In this document: positions 30,280 to 38,300 of the stretch, in pieces
Position numbering within the stretch: position 1 is the stretch's first letter
Layout: every line of letters begins with the position of its first letter
Origin: Sulfuritalea sp.
Lineage (GTDB): Bacteria > Pseudomonadota > Gammaproteobacteria > Burkholderiales > Rhodocyclaceae
DNA length: 42,168 nucleotides
Assembly (NCBI GenBank): GCA_011526165.1
Contig: WYAY01000107.1
Location: 1 to 42,168, forward strand
Reading direction: 5' to 3'
The notes under the pieces: generated by a model
Databases searched by the model: none
Seen by the model: only the letters and a program-made list of their open reading frames with translations
Told to the model about the DNA's origin: nothing
Translations under genes and position numbers: made by a program

Positions 30280-30285
30280 ATTATA
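30280..30285 (-). promoter_or_regulatory. Candidate -10 box of the waaC-waaA promoter
   Basis: A perfect TATAAT on the minus strand lies 47 bases before the waaC start. The hexamer 17 bases further upstream (TCGGGT) is a poor -35 match, so an activator or an extended -10 may be needed. This is the only good -10 box in the divergent region. Confidence 0.45.
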
Positions 30286-30311
30286 AGCCAAGCTCCCAGG
30301 GTACCCGACGC

Positions 30312-30407
30312 ATGAAAGTCCTCATCACCGGTGCCGCCGGTTTTAGTTCCGGCATAACGCCCGCTTCGTGGGCATTAGCCTCCTCTGAAACCGACACAAG
30401 AAAATGA
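30312..30407 (+). pseudogene. Truncated 5' end of a second NAD-dependent epimerase gene
   Basis: ATG 30312 begins a 31-codon frame whose first 11 residues, MKVLITGAAGF, are the Rossmann start of an extended SDR epimerase. It then departs into unrelated sequence and stops at the TGA overlapping the ATG of the intact epimerase at 30404. The intact gene starts with nearly the same peptide ([11 protein letters not shown]) but with different synonymous codons, so this is a remnant of a diverged homologue and not a fresh tandem duplication. It may mark a recombination junction at the left edge of the polysaccharide locus, or work as a short leader peptide. Confidence 0.6.
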
Positions 30408-31411
30408 AAGTCTTGATTACTGGTTGTGCCGGTTTTATCGGCATGCACGTCGCCCAGCGCCTGCTGGCGCGCGGTGACGAGGTCGTCGGCATTGACAACC
30501 TCAACGATTACTACGACGTCTGCCTGAAGGAAGCGCGGCTCAAGCGGCTGGCCGGCCTGCCGGGCTTCCGCTTCGTCCGCCTCGACATCGCCGACACCGC
30601 TGGCGTGGCGGAACTGTTCCGCCAGGAAGGCTTCGACGGCGTCATCAACCTCGCCGCCCAAGCTGGCGTGCGCTATTCGCTCGCCAACCCGCATGCCTAC
30701 GCCCAGTCCAATCTGGTCGGCTTCGTGAACCTGCTCGAGGGCTGCCGCCACGGCGGCGTGAAGCACTTCGTCTATGCCAGCAGCTCCAGCGTCTACGGCG
30801 GCAACACCAAAATGCCGTTCTCCGAGCACGACAGCGTCGACCACCCGGTCAGCCTCTATGCCGCCACCAAGAAGTCGAACGAGCTGATGGCGCACACCTA
30901 CAGCCATCTCTTCGGCCTGCCGGCCACCGGCCTGCGCTTCTTCACCGTATACGGCCCCTGGGGCCGGCCGGACATGGCGCTGTTCCTGTTTACCAAGGCC
31001 ATCCTCGAGGGCCGGCCCATCGACGTCTTCAACCACGGGAAAATGCAGCGCGACTTCACCTACATCGACGACATCGCCGAGGGCGTCGTGCGCGTGCTCG
31101 ACCGGCCGGCTGCACCTGATCCGGCCTTCGTCAAGGATCGCCCCGATCCCGCCACCAGCTGGGCACCCTGGCGCGTCTACAACATCGGCAACCACCAGCC
31201 GGTGGAATTGATGGAATACATCGAGGCGCTGGAGGTAGCGCTGGGACGTCGCGCGGAGAAGAACTTCTTGCCTCTGCAGGACGGTGACGTTCCGGCCACA
31301 TACGCAGATACCGCTGAACTGCGCACCGCCACCGATTTTGCCCCCTCCACGCTGGTGAAGGAGGGCGTGCGCCGCTTCGTCGAGTGGTATCGCGGCTATT
31401 ACCTGGCATGA
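30404..31411 (+). CDS. NAD-dependent epimerase, UDP-glucuronate 4-epimerase type
   Basis: This 335-residue extended SDR has the NAD-binding GCAGFIG (7-13), the [18 protein letters not shown] segment typical of UDP-glucuronate 4-epimerases, and [48 protein letters not shown] with catalytic Ser128, Tyr152 and Lys156. [23 protein letters not shown] also fits this group. It would convert UDP-glucuronate to UDP-galacturonate as a precursor for a surface polysaccharide. It is the first gene of the plus-strand polysaccharide locus, directly preceded by a truncated relative of its own 5' end. Confidence 0.92.
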   Translation: MKVLITGCAGFIGMHVAQRLLARGDEVVGIDNLNDYYDVCLKEARLKRLAGLPGFRFVRLDIADTAGVAELFRQEGFDGVINLAAQAGVRYSLANPHAYAQSNLVGFVNLLEGCRHGGVKHFVYASSSSVYGGNTKMPFSEHDSVDHPVSLYAATKKSNELMAHTYSHLFGLPATGLRFFTVYGPWGRPDMALFLFTKAILEGRPIDVFNHGKMQRDFTYIDDIAEGVVRVLDRPAAPDPAFVKDRPDPATSWAPWRVYNIGNHQPVELMEYIEALEVALGRRAEKNFLPLQDGDVPATYADTAELRTATDFAPSTLVKEGVRRFVEWYRGYYLA

Positions 31412-31455
31412 GTATGACTTGCCCAACTCGATGATTACGTGATAAATTTTGGCGT

Positions 31456-31470
31456 GTTCAATAAATGAAC
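31456..31470. promoter_or_regulatory. Palindrome before the EPS-associated regulator
   Basis: GTTCAATAAATGAAC has perfect 5-base arms around ATAAA and ends nine bases before the GTG start at 31479. Winged-helix MarR proteins often bind such sites at their own promoters, so autoregulation is possible. If translation began at the upstream TTG (31449), this site would be coding, which argues for GTG 31479. Confidence 0.35.
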
Positions 31471-31478
31471 GGATAGCC

Positions 31479-31859
31479 GTGACCCCTCGCGAAGCTGCGC
31501 AGTATCGCGTTCTCCGTCTGATCGATGAACAGCCCGAGATCAGTCAGCGCGTGTTGGCGCGTGCCCTTGGGGTCAGCCTTGGCAAGACCCACTACCTGCT
31601 TAAGGCCCTGCTCGACAAAGGCCTAGTCAAGGTCAACAACTTTCGCCGCAGCGACAACAAGCTGGCCTACGCCTACCTGCTCACGCCAAGCGGCATCGCC
31701 GCCAAGCTGGATCTGACGCGTGCCTTCCTGCGCCTGAAGGAGGACGAATACCGCGCTGTGCGCGAAGAGATCGAGCGTCTGCGCCGGGAACTCGACGTTG
31801 TCGCTCTGCCAAACACCTCAGTGGGGGGGCGGGCTTCAGTCCGGCAAAGCAAACCATGA
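31479..31859 (+). CDS. MarR-family EPS-associated transcriptional regulator
   Basis: This 126-residue winged-helix protein has YRVLRLIDEQPEISQRVLARALGVSLGKTHYLLKALLDKGLVKVNNFRRSDNKLAYAYLLTPSGIAAKLDLTRAFLRLKEDEYRAV, the pattern of the small MarR-type regulators found in exopolysaccharide loci of betaproteobacteria. The start is set at GTG 31479 because the domain begins there. The last roughly 17 residues (after RRELDVVALP) extend beyond the usual end and are encoded partly by a REP-like palindrome at 31830-31843. The stop overlaps the sugar dehydrogenase start as ATGA. It probably controls the polysaccharide operon. Confidence 0.85.
   Translation: MTPREAAQYRVLRLIDEQPEISQRVLARALGVSLGKTHYLLKALLDKGLVKVNNFRRSDNKLAYAYLLTPSGIAAKLDLTRAFLRLKEDEYRAVREEIERLRRELDVVALPNTSVGGRASVRQSKP
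31830..31843. repeat. REP-like palindrome inside the EPS regulator gene
   Basis: CGGGCTTCAGTCCG matches the GGGCTTCAG core of the palindromes at 27972-27985 and can form a six-base stem (with one G-T pair). It encodes part of the extra C-terminal tail of the regulator and lies 13 bases before the next start codon. Confidence 0.45.
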
Positions 31860-33145
31860 ACCCCGCCCCGACCGTCGCCGTCGTCGGCTTAGGCTATGTC
31901 GGCCTGCCGCTCGCCGTCGAATTCGGCAAGAAATTTCGTACGATTGGCTACGATCTTTCCGAAGAAAAGGTCGCCGCCTATCGCCGGCATGTCGATCCGA
32001 TCGGGGAGGTTTCATCTGAAGACCTGCGTACCGCGGCCGGACTGGACTGCACCGCCGACCCGCGCCGTCTCGCCGAGGCTGACTTCGTCGTCGTTGCTGT
32101 GCCGACGCCGGTCGATGCCGCGCACAGACCCGATCTGGGGCCGCTCACCCGCGCCGCGGAAACCGTCGGCAGTCACCTGAAGGCCGGTGCCACGGTGATC
32201 TTCGAGTCGACCGTCTATCCCGGCGCTACCGAGGAAGTCTGCATTCCTGTGCTGGAGCGGACCTCTGGCCGGAAATGGATGACGGATTTTCATGTCGGCT
32301 ACTCTCCTGAGCGCATCAACCCCGGCGACCGCGAGCACACCCTGGCGCGCGTCGTGAAGGTCGTCGCCGGCGATTCCCCGGAGACGCTCGATCAGGTGGC
32401 AACCCTCTACGGCGCCGTGGTCGAGGCGGGCGTCCACCGCACTTCCAGCATCATGGTGGCCGAGGCGGCCAAGGTCATCGAGAACACTCAGCGCGACCTC
32501 AACATCGCACTCATGAACGAACTGGCCATCATCTTCGGCAAGCTCGGCATCGACACCACCGAAGTGCTGGAAGCCGCCGGCACCAAGTGGAACTTCCTCA
32601 AATTCAAGCCGGGCTTGGTCGGCGGCCACTGCATCGGCGTCGACCCTTACTACCTGACCTACAAGGCGGAGACACTCGGCTATCACCCGCAGGTGATCCT
32701 CGCCGGCCGCCGCATCAACGACGGCATGGGCAAATTCGTCGCCGAGCGCACGATCAAGCTGATGGCGCAGTCAGGACGGCCGCTGGCCGGCGCTCGCGCC
32801 GTGGTGCTGGGACTGACTTTCAAGGAAAACTGCCCGGACATCCGGAATTCACGCGTGCCGGACATCGTGCGTGAGTTGCAGAGCTTCGGTGTCGAGGTGG
32901 CGGTGCACGATCCCGTCGCTGATGCCGGCGCGGCCATGCTCGAGTATGGTATCCGCCTGCTGGATTGGGATGCGCTGCCGCTTGCGGACGCCGTTGTTGT
33001 CGCCGTCGCCCACGACGCACTGCGCGCGATCGCGCCGGCGCGCATCGCTACGCTGTTAAAGCCGCATGGCGTCGTGGCAGATATCAAGGCTTGCCTGGAC
33101 GCGGCCGCCTTGCTTGCTATCGGCCTGAAAGTCTGGCGGCTATGA
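31856..33145 (+). CDS. tviB: UDP-N-acetyl-hexosamine/UDP-glucose 6-dehydrogenase family, TviB-like
   Basis: This 429-residue nucleotide-sugar dehydrogenase has the NAD motif VVGLGYVGLPLA (9-20), GATVIFESTVYPGATEE, FHVGYSPERINPGDREHTL, KVIENTQRDLNIALMNELA and the catalytic cysteine motif GGHCIGVDPYYL (Cys259). ESTVYPG and SPERINPGD resemble Vi-antigen TviB/WbpA-type enzymes that oxidise UDP-GlcNAc to its uronate, more than UDP-glucose dehydrogenase. It supplies an acidic sugar for the surface polysaccharide. It is coupled to the regulator and, at its end, to the cysC pseudogene (ATGA). Confidence 0.9.
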   Translation: MNPAPTVAVVGLGYVGLPLAVEFGKKFRTIGYDLSEEKVAAYRRHVDPIGEVSSEDLRTAAGLDCTADPRRLAEADFVVVAVPTPVDAAHRPDLGPLTRAAETVGSHLKAGATVIFESTVYPGATEEVCIPVLERTSGRKWMTDFHVGYSPERINPGDREHTLARVVKVVAGDSPETLDQVATLYGAVVEAGVHRTSSIMVAEAAKVIENTQRDLNIALMNELAIIFGKLGIDTTEVLEAAGTKWNFLKFKPGLVGGHCIGVDPYYLTYKAETLGYHPQVILAGRRINDGMGKFVAERTIKLMAQSGRPLAGARAVVLGLTFKENCPDIRNSRVPDIVRELQSFGVEVAVHDPVADAGAAMLEYGIRLLDWDALPLADAVVVAVAHDALRAIAPARIATLLKPHGVVADIKACLDAAALLAIGLKVWRL

Positions 33146-33597
33146 AGCCGCAAAGTGCCAACTCGTCTAGGTGCCACGCCACTGTTACGCGTGCCCGCCG
33201 CAGGGAGGCTAACCGACACAAGTCCGCCGTATCGTGGCTTGCCGGGTTGTCTGCCGCCGGTAAATCGATCACTGCGCATGCCCTGGAAGAAGGCCCGGAA
33301 CGATTTGGATGCCGCACATACGATTTTGGCGGGGACAATGTTTACCACGGCTTGTGCAGCGACCCCGGCTTTTCTAACGCCGATCGGGCGGAGAGCCTGC
33401 GCCAGGGCGACGGGGTCACCAAGCTGTCCTTGGACCCACGCGCGTGTCGGCCCCGTCGCCTGGTCTCAGCGGCATCAGTTTCCCCGACAAGCCGCCGCTC
33501 AATCCGGAGCACCTAGGATACCTATGGGCACGGCTTCGAGGAATGCGTCGGGCAGGTACTCGCATCGGTGTATTCGCGAGGGATAATTAGGAAGACT
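33142..33597 (+). pseudogene. cysC: Degenerate adenylylsulfate (APS) kinase, cysC
   Basis: ATG 33142 overlaps the tviB stop. The first frame reads VTRARRREANRHKSAVSWLAGLSAAGKS (a Walker A that kept its lysine), then DFGGDNVYHGLCSDPGFSNADRAESLR, which is clearly CysC. After about residue 95 the match fades. DKPPLNPEHL and HGFEECVGQVLASV, resembling the CysC C-terminus, appear in two other frames, and the block carrying the FISP/RAER and VDTPLE-ARDPKGLYKKA motifs is missing. So the gene has at least two frameshifts and an internal deletion. An intact enzyme would phosphorylate APS to PAPS, the sulfate donor. Loss suggests the polysaccharide is no longer sulfated through this locus. Confidence 0.85.
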
Positions 33598-33693
33598 CCA
33601 ATGTAGTGACTTCGGGAGTTTAATTGCAGGGTTCGCCTAGTTCAGGGAGGCTACGATCCTGCCAGTTCCGTTCTATCGAACCGGAAGACCTCC
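33598..33693. other. Intergenic remnant before the flippase gene
   Basis: This 96-base AT-richer stretch follows the cysC remnant. No coding frame or clear terminator was seen. A short inverted repeat GTTC-TATC-GAAC lies at about 33671-33682, just before the GGAAG ribosome site of the flippase gene. Confidence 0.3.
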
Positions 33694-34926
33694 GTGCAAA
33701 AACCGCAAAAGAATTTCCTTCTTTCGCTTGTCGATCAAAGCGTGGTTTCGGGCGCAAATTTCCTGACCATTGCCTTGGGAGCGGTCTTCCTGCCGATCGG
33801 TGAACAGGGAAAGCTGATTTACGTTTATACGACCTACATTGCCCTCGTATTGCTGAATGTGTCAGTATATTTTTCGGCGGCGAATATCATGGCCGCCGAG
33901 GTCGGTTCGCAAGCCCGCTATGAGGGCTTGCTGTTGAAATTTCAAGTCGCCACCGCCCTGCTCACCTCGACCTTGACACTTGCCGTCCTAGCCGTCTTTC
34001 ATCAGGCGCTTGCATGGCAGGTCAGCCTTATAGAAGCGACGTTCCTGCTGCTCTTCCTGTCAGCCCAGCAAGTCGCCGATTTCCTGCGGCGCTCAGGATA
34101 TGTTTTTGGCCGCATAGGGAATGTAACCGTTCAGAGCCTGTGGCTGTACGGGGCAAGGATAGCTACCCTCTTGTATTTCAGACCGGATACCTTGTCGGGT
34201 TTCCTGCTGTTGATGTTGCTTCCCGCATTGCCTGTCGCGCTTGCGGGAGTGGGCAAGCTATTGAGCGAAAGCAGGGGATATGTCGATGCCTGGAAGGACA
34301 AGAACAAGAACCTTCTGCGGGAGCATGTCAACCTGAGCAAGTGGAACATCCTCAATATGCCGATCAGGTGGGCAGGCCTGCATCTTCCGGTAATGCTGGC
34401 CGGGGCGCTCCATTCAGTCGAAGCTGCGGCCATCCTGGGAACGATCAGGGCTATTACCACCTTCGTCAATGTTCTCCTGGAAATGCTTGAAACATTTGTT
34501 CCCGCCTGGTTGTCGTCAAAATATCAAGGCGGTGAAACGACTTTGCGGCGAGGCAGCATGATGCTGTTATATGTTGGCTCTGCGGTCTGGATTGTCGGGG
34601 CGCTGGCCATAGGCACGTTTGGCGAAGCCATTGTTTCCTTGATGCTAGGAGCGGAATATCGGCACTACACGCCCATTCTGTACATCATGTGGGCGGCCAA
34701 TGGCATCTATTTCGTGGGCAGGGCCATTGGTCTCCATTTTCGGATAAAGAAAAATGCCTTTGTGGAATTCGCCGGCTTGGCCACTGGTGCGTTTGCATTG
34801 CCGTTCGCTATCCCGCTCATCGTGCATCATGGAGCTTTAGGGGGCGCATGGTGCCTCGCAATCGTGCAGATGGCTTCGCTTGCTGGTCTGCTGTCGTACG
34901 GCGTGTTTTTCACGAAGAAATTATGA
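33694..34926 (+). CDS. Polysaccharide flippase (Wzx-like / MATE-MOP superfamily)
   Basis: This 410-residue, very hydrophobic protein has about twelve membrane helices in the layout of Wzx-type exporters. The start (FLLSLVDQSVVSGANFLTIALGA) resembles oligosaccharide flippases, and a central charged loop holds DAWKDKNKNLLREHVNLSKWNI. It starts at GTG 33694 with GGAAG upstream. It would flip a lipid-linked oligosaccharide across the inner membrane. Base composition is visibly lower in GC than the flanking dehydrogenase and galE genes, as are the next three genes. No polymerase gene accompanies it here. Confidence 0.8.
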   Translation: MQKPQKNFLLSLVDQSVVSGANFLTIALGAVFLPIGEQGKLIYVYTTYIALVLLNVSVYFSAANIMAAEVGSQARYEGLLLKFQVATALLTSTLTLAVLAVFHQALAWQVSLIEATFLLLFLSAQQVADFLRRSGYVFGRIGNVTVQSLWLYGARIATLLYFRPDTLSGFLLLMLLPALPVALAGVGKLLSESRGYVDAWKDKNKNLLREHVNLSKWNILNMPIRWAGLHLPVMLAGALHSVEAAAILGTIRAITTFVNVLLEMLETFVPAWLSSKYQGGETTLRRGSMMLLYVGSAVWIVGALAIGTFGEAIVSLMLGAEYRHYTPILYIMWAANGIYFVGRAIGLHFRIKKNAFVEFAGLATGAFALPFAIPLIVHHGALGGAWCLAIVQMASLAGLLSYGVFFTKKL

Positions 34927-34953
34927 TTGTCTGAGCTAAATGGGTCTCATCTC

Positions 34954-35538
34954 ATGACCGCGGTCAAATTCGAAACGCTGTTTGCCATTCTGGCCGTTGA
35001 CTTGCTGCTTCGGGTAACGAGCTTCAGATACGCCGGCGCCGTCATTGGGCGCGGTAGCTGGATCAAGAGCAGGATGGAGATCGGCGCGGGCAGCGGCATA
35101 GGATGGAATTTCTGTGTGAGAGGATCCGGTCGTCTGGTGATCGGGAAGCATTGCGCCATCGGCGAGAATGTCCGGATCATCACCAGTAATCATGAATACG
35201 ACTGCTTGGCGCTCAACTTCAGGCTCCAGTCGAAGGTGATTGGTAGAAGGCTTATTGGCAAAAGGACCGATGTAACGATCGGCCACGATGTGTGGATCGG
35301 CGATCAGGCCATCATTTTGCCAGGCGTGTCAATCGGCAATGGAGCCATAATCGGTGCCGGCGCAGTCGTTACTAGGCCCGTCGAGCCGTTTACCATTGTT
35401 GCCGGCAATCCGGCCGTTCCGATCCGGAAGCGTTTCAGCCAAAAGACAATCGAAGAAATCGCAAGGCTTGCATGGTGGGATTGGTCTCTGCGCGAAATGC
35501 GGGAGAAGAAGGAGTTATTTGAGAAACGCAACCTTTGA
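34954..35538 (+). CDS. Hexapeptide-repeat acyltransferase (WbbJ/CatB-like)
   Basis: This left-handed beta-helix acyltransferase (194 residues from ATG 34954) has stacked hexads (GAVIGRGSWIKSRMEIGAGSGIGWNF, VIGKHCAIGENV), the catalytic-histidine segment TSNHEYD, and the C-terminal coil VTIGHDVWIGDQAIILPGVSIGNGAIIGAGAVVTRPVEP then AGNPAVPIRKRF. It probably acetylates a sugar of the polysaccharide from acetyl-CoA. A TTG at 34927, immediately after the flippase stop, is an alternative start giving 203 residues; neither has a strong ribosome site. It has no PglD-type N-terminal domain. Confidence 0.85.
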   Translation: MTAVKFETLFAILAVDLLLRVTSFRYAGAVIGRGSWIKSRMEIGAGSGIGWNFCVRGSGRLVIGKHCAIGENVRIITSNHEYDCLALNFRLQSKVIGRRLIGKRTDVTIGHDVWIGDQAIILPGVSIGNGAIIGAGAVVTRPVEPFTIVAGNPAVPIRKRFSQKTIEEIARLAWWDWSLREMREKKELFEKRNL

Positions 35539-35591
35539 AGACGGGCTGGCACTGGTTTTCTGCCCGAGAACGGGCATACAGGATGTGATCT

Positions 35592-36242
35592 ATGCTGAAG
35601 CGGGTATTTGATTTTACGGTCGCCCTGTTGCTACTGGCTCTCCTGTCCCCCGTTATGGCCGCAGTCACCTCAATCATATTGGGACGTATGGGGCCGCCGG
35701 TGTTGTTCAGGCAAATGAGGCCGGGTCTGAGCGGTCGTCCCTTCGAAGTACTCAAGTTCCGCACCATGGCGGAGGCAGTCGGTTCTGACGGGCAGCCGCT
35801 GCCGGATGAAGTGAGACTGACGCCGCTGGGCGCATGTCTGCGCCGCGCCAGCCTTGACGAGTTACCCCAGTTGATCAACGTGATCAGGGGCGACATGAGT
35901 CTCGTCGGCCCGCGCCCGCTGCTAATGGAGTACCTCCCGCTCTACTCGGCCGAACAGATGCGACGACACGATGTCAGGCCAGGGATCACGGGATGGGCAC
36001 AGGTAAGCGGCCGCAACGCCGTACCGTGGGACGAACGCTTCCGGATGGATGTGTGGTACGTGGACAATCAATCACTGTGGCTCGATCTGCGCATATTGAT
36101 GATGACGGTTTTGCGGGTCTTCCAGTCCCGCGGCATCAATGAACCCGGACAGGCTACCATGACGCCCTTTCGCGGCAGCGGTGAAACTGCCGGGAACGGG
36201 AATGCGAACGGAAATCGACAAGGAGACTACTTTGAGCCGTGA
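35592..36242 (+). CDS. Undecaprenyl-phosphate sugar-1-phosphate transferase (PglC-like)
   Basis: This 216-residue monotopic phosphoglycosyl transferase has a single re-entrant hydrophobic segment (about 8-30), LFRQMRPGLSGRPFEVLKFRTM, the catalytic Asp-Glu pair in RRASLDELPQLINVIRGDMSLVGPRPLL (Asp89-Glu90) and RPGITGWAQVSGRN. It starts polysaccharide or glycan assembly by transferring a sugar phosphate to undecaprenyl phosphate. The short form lacks the extra N-terminal helices of WbaP/WcaJ, matching PglC-type enzymes that use bacillosamine-like UDP-sugars. The next gene starts inside its last codons. Confidence 0.9.
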   Translation: MLKRVFDFTVALLLLALLSPVMAAVTSIILGRMGPPVLFRQMRPGLSGRPFEVLKFRTMAEAVGSDGQPLPDEVRLTPLGACLRRASLDELPQLINVIRGDMSLVGPRPLLMEYLPLYSAEQMRRHDVRPGITGWAQVSGRNAVPWDERFRMDVWYVDNQSLWLDLRILMMTVLRVFQSRGINEPGQATMTPFRGSGETAGNGNANGNRQGDYFEP

Positions 36243-37062
36243 TTATGAAGGCAAGGTAATGGAACATTATACTCAGGTGGCCCAGGCGACTGGGCTAGCC
36301 GCCAGTTGCACGATGGAAGACGAATACATTCGCGACGGCGAGACGCGGGCCATACACAGGCTGGTCGAGCTGGCATCGAAGACTACTGCAGGAGCATTGA
36401 GGGTGCTTGATGTGGGGTGCGGCAACGGCTACACGCTGCGCACCCTGGCCGAGCGCATCCGCAATGGAGGCATTGCCGGATCAATTGAGCTGCTGGGTAT
36501 CGAAAAAAATCCGGATCTGAATCGGCTTGCTATCAGGATGAATGAGGGGCTCCCCGCAGCCATATCTGGAGGTGACATCCTGCGAGCCGAGACACTCAAG
36601 GTGGATCGGGCCAGCGTGGATGTCTGCATCTCCCAGCGCGTCATCATCAACCTGATGGATCTGGCAGACCAGCGGGCCGCCCTTGCCAATCTCATCTCTC
36701 TGGTTAAGCCGGGAGGATACTTGCTGTTCATCGAGTGCTTTCAGGAAGGGCTGGACAACCTGAATGCCGCGCGCAAGGAATTCAATCTTGGCCCTAACAC
36801 ACCCGCCGCGCATAACCTTTATTTGCCACCGGATTTCTTCAACATTTCAGAACTGATTGAAGCTTCTCCGGAACACTGGAATGTTCCTGCTACGCTATTT
36901 TCCACACATTATTACGTTCAGCGGGTTTTACAGAGCGCGTTGAGGGGCAGCGTGATAGACAGAAACTCGAATTTCGTACGTTTCTTCTCAGAAGCATTGC
37001 CCGTGGCGGTCGGCGATTACTCGCCAATCCGTATCCACTGTTTTCGCAAGACGAAGACATGA
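36232..37062 (+). CDS. Class I SAM-dependent methyltransferase
   Basis: This 276-residue methyltransferase has motif I VLDVGCGNGYTLRTLAERI, an acidic ELLGIEKNPDLN strand, and DVCISQRVIINLMDLADQRAAL plus LVKPGGYLLFIECFQEGLDNLN. I placed the start at TTG 36232 because AAGGAG lies six bases before it; a GTG at 36181 is in frame but has no such site. It overlaps the PglC-like gene by 11 bases, and its stop overlaps the aminotransferase start. It could methylate a sugar or lipid-linked intermediate of the polysaccharide. The substrate is not recognisable. Confidence 0.8.
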   Translation: MSRDYEGKVMEHYTQVAQATGLAASCTMEDEYIRDGETRAIHRLVELASKTTAGALRVLDVGCGNGYTLRTLAERIRNGGIAGSIELLGIEKNPDLNRLAIRMNEGLPAAISGGDILRAETLKVDRASVDVCISQRVIINLMDLADQRAALANLISLVKPGGYLLFIECFQEGLDNLNAARKEFNLGPNTPAAHNLYLPPDFFNISELIEASPEHWNVPATLFSTHYYVQRVLQSALRGSVIDRNSNFVRFFSEALPVAVGDYSPIRIHCFRKTKT

Positions 37063-38300
37063 TGGCGCGGAGCTTTGGCGCACCCCCCCCTGCGCAGCGA
37101 CTGGCTGTCGATGGGGGAGCGCCGCTGCGCAGTCATCCCTTTCAGCCCTGGCCGGTGTTTGAGCAGGATGAAATCGACGCTGCTGTGGCAGTGCTTGCCT
37201 CGGGGCGGGTCAATTATTGGACGGGAAACGAGTGCCGACGCTTCGAGCAGGATTTTGCCGCGTTCTGCGGCACGCGACACGCAATCTCGCTCGCCAACGG
37301 CACGCTGGCGCTGGAGTTGGCCCTGCATGCGCTAGGTATCGGGCCCGGCGACGAGGTGATCGTTCCGGCGCGCACCTTCATTGCCTCGGCAAGCTGCGCC
37401 GTGGCGCGCGGTGCCGTTCCGGTGGTGGCCGATGTCGATCCGGTCAGCCAGAACCTGACGGCGGACACCGTGTCGCAGGCGCTGACTTGTCGCACGCGGG
37501 CCATCGTTGCGGTGCACCTTGCCGGCTGGCCCTGCGATATGGACCCGATCACAGATCTGGCGCGCAGACGTGGCATCAAGGTCGTCGAGGATTGCGCCCA
37601 GGCGCACGGCGCCACCTACAGAGGGCGGCCGGTGGGCAGCCTGGGCGACTGCGCCGCTTTCTCTTTCTGCCAGGACAAGATCATGACTACCGGTGGCGAG
37701 GGCGGCATGCTGGTCATGAACGATCACGCCCTGTGGGAGAAGGCTTGGGCCTATAAGGACCACGGCAAGAGCTACGCAGCGGTTTTCAATCGTGCGCACC
37801 CAGCCGGGTTCCGCTGGCTGCATGAATCGTTCGGCAGCAATTACCGCATGACCGAAATGCAGGCGGTGATCGGCCGCCGCCAGCTTGCCAAGTTGCCGCA
37901 ATGGCTGGCGGCGCGGCGGCGCAATGCTGCGCATCTAGATGAGGGTCTGGCCTCGATCCCGGGGCTGAGGCTGACGCCGCCGCCGCAGGAGATCGGCCAC
38001 GCCTATTACAAATACTACGTCTTCGTCGAGCCGGAGGCTCTGGCGTCCGGCTGGGATGCGACGCGCATCAATGAGGCGATTAACACCGAGGGCGTGCCAT
38101 GCTATACCGGCAGTTGTTCGGAGATCTACCTTGAGCGCGCTTTTGCCGACCACGGTTGGAGCCCGCATGAGCGGTTGCCCGTCGCGCGTAGCCTGGGTGA
38201 GACCAGCCTGATGTTCATGGTGCACCCGACACTGGGTTATGCGGATATGGCGGACACGGTCGCCGCGGTGCGCAAGGTGATGCGGGCGGCGGCACGATGA
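37059..38300 (+). CDS. DegT/DnrJ/EryC1/StrS-family sugar aminotransferase
   Basis: This 413-residue PLP enzyme has the sugar-aminotransferase signatures YWTGNECRRFEQDFAAFCGTRHAISLANGTLALELAL, GDEVIVPARTFIASASC, VVEDCAQAHGATYRGRPVGSLGD with Asp178, and FSFCQDKIMTTGGEGGM with the PLP-binding Lys207. It converts a 4-keto (or 3-keto) UDP-sugar to an amino sugar with glutamate. Immediately downstream is the matching 4,6-dehydratase, so a 4-amino-6-deoxy sugar such as a bacillosamine precursor is likely. Two ATG codons (37059, 37062) are possible starts. Confidence 0.9.
   Translation: MMARSFGAPPPAQRLAVDGGAPLRSHPFQPWPVFEQDEIDAAVAVLASGRVNYWTGNECRRFEQDFAAFCGTRHAISLANGTLALELALHALGIGPGDEVIVPARTFIASASCAVARGAVPVVADVDPVSQNLTADTVSQALTCRTRAIVAVHLAGWPCDMDPITDLARRRGIKVVEDCAQAHGATYRGRPVGSLGDCAAFSFCQDKIMTTGGEGGMLVMNDHALWEKAWAYKDHGKSYAAVFNRAHPAGFRWLHESFGSNYRMTEMQAVIGRRQLAKLPQWLAARRRNAAHLDEGLASIPGLRLTPPPQEIGHAYYKYYVFVEPEALASGWDATRINEAINTEGVPCYTGSCSEIYLERAFADHGWSPHERLPVARSLGETSLMFMVHPTLGYADMADTVAAVRKVMRAAAR

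Noticed and set aside
34954-35538. Assignment of the acyltransferase as PglD
   Set aside because: It lacks the N-terminal Rossmann-like domain of PglD; the WbbJ/CatB-like call is safer.
36181-36231. GTG 36181 as the methyltransferase start
   Set aside because: It has no ribosome site and lies in the tail of the PglC-like gene; AAGGAG six bases before TTG 36232 fits better.
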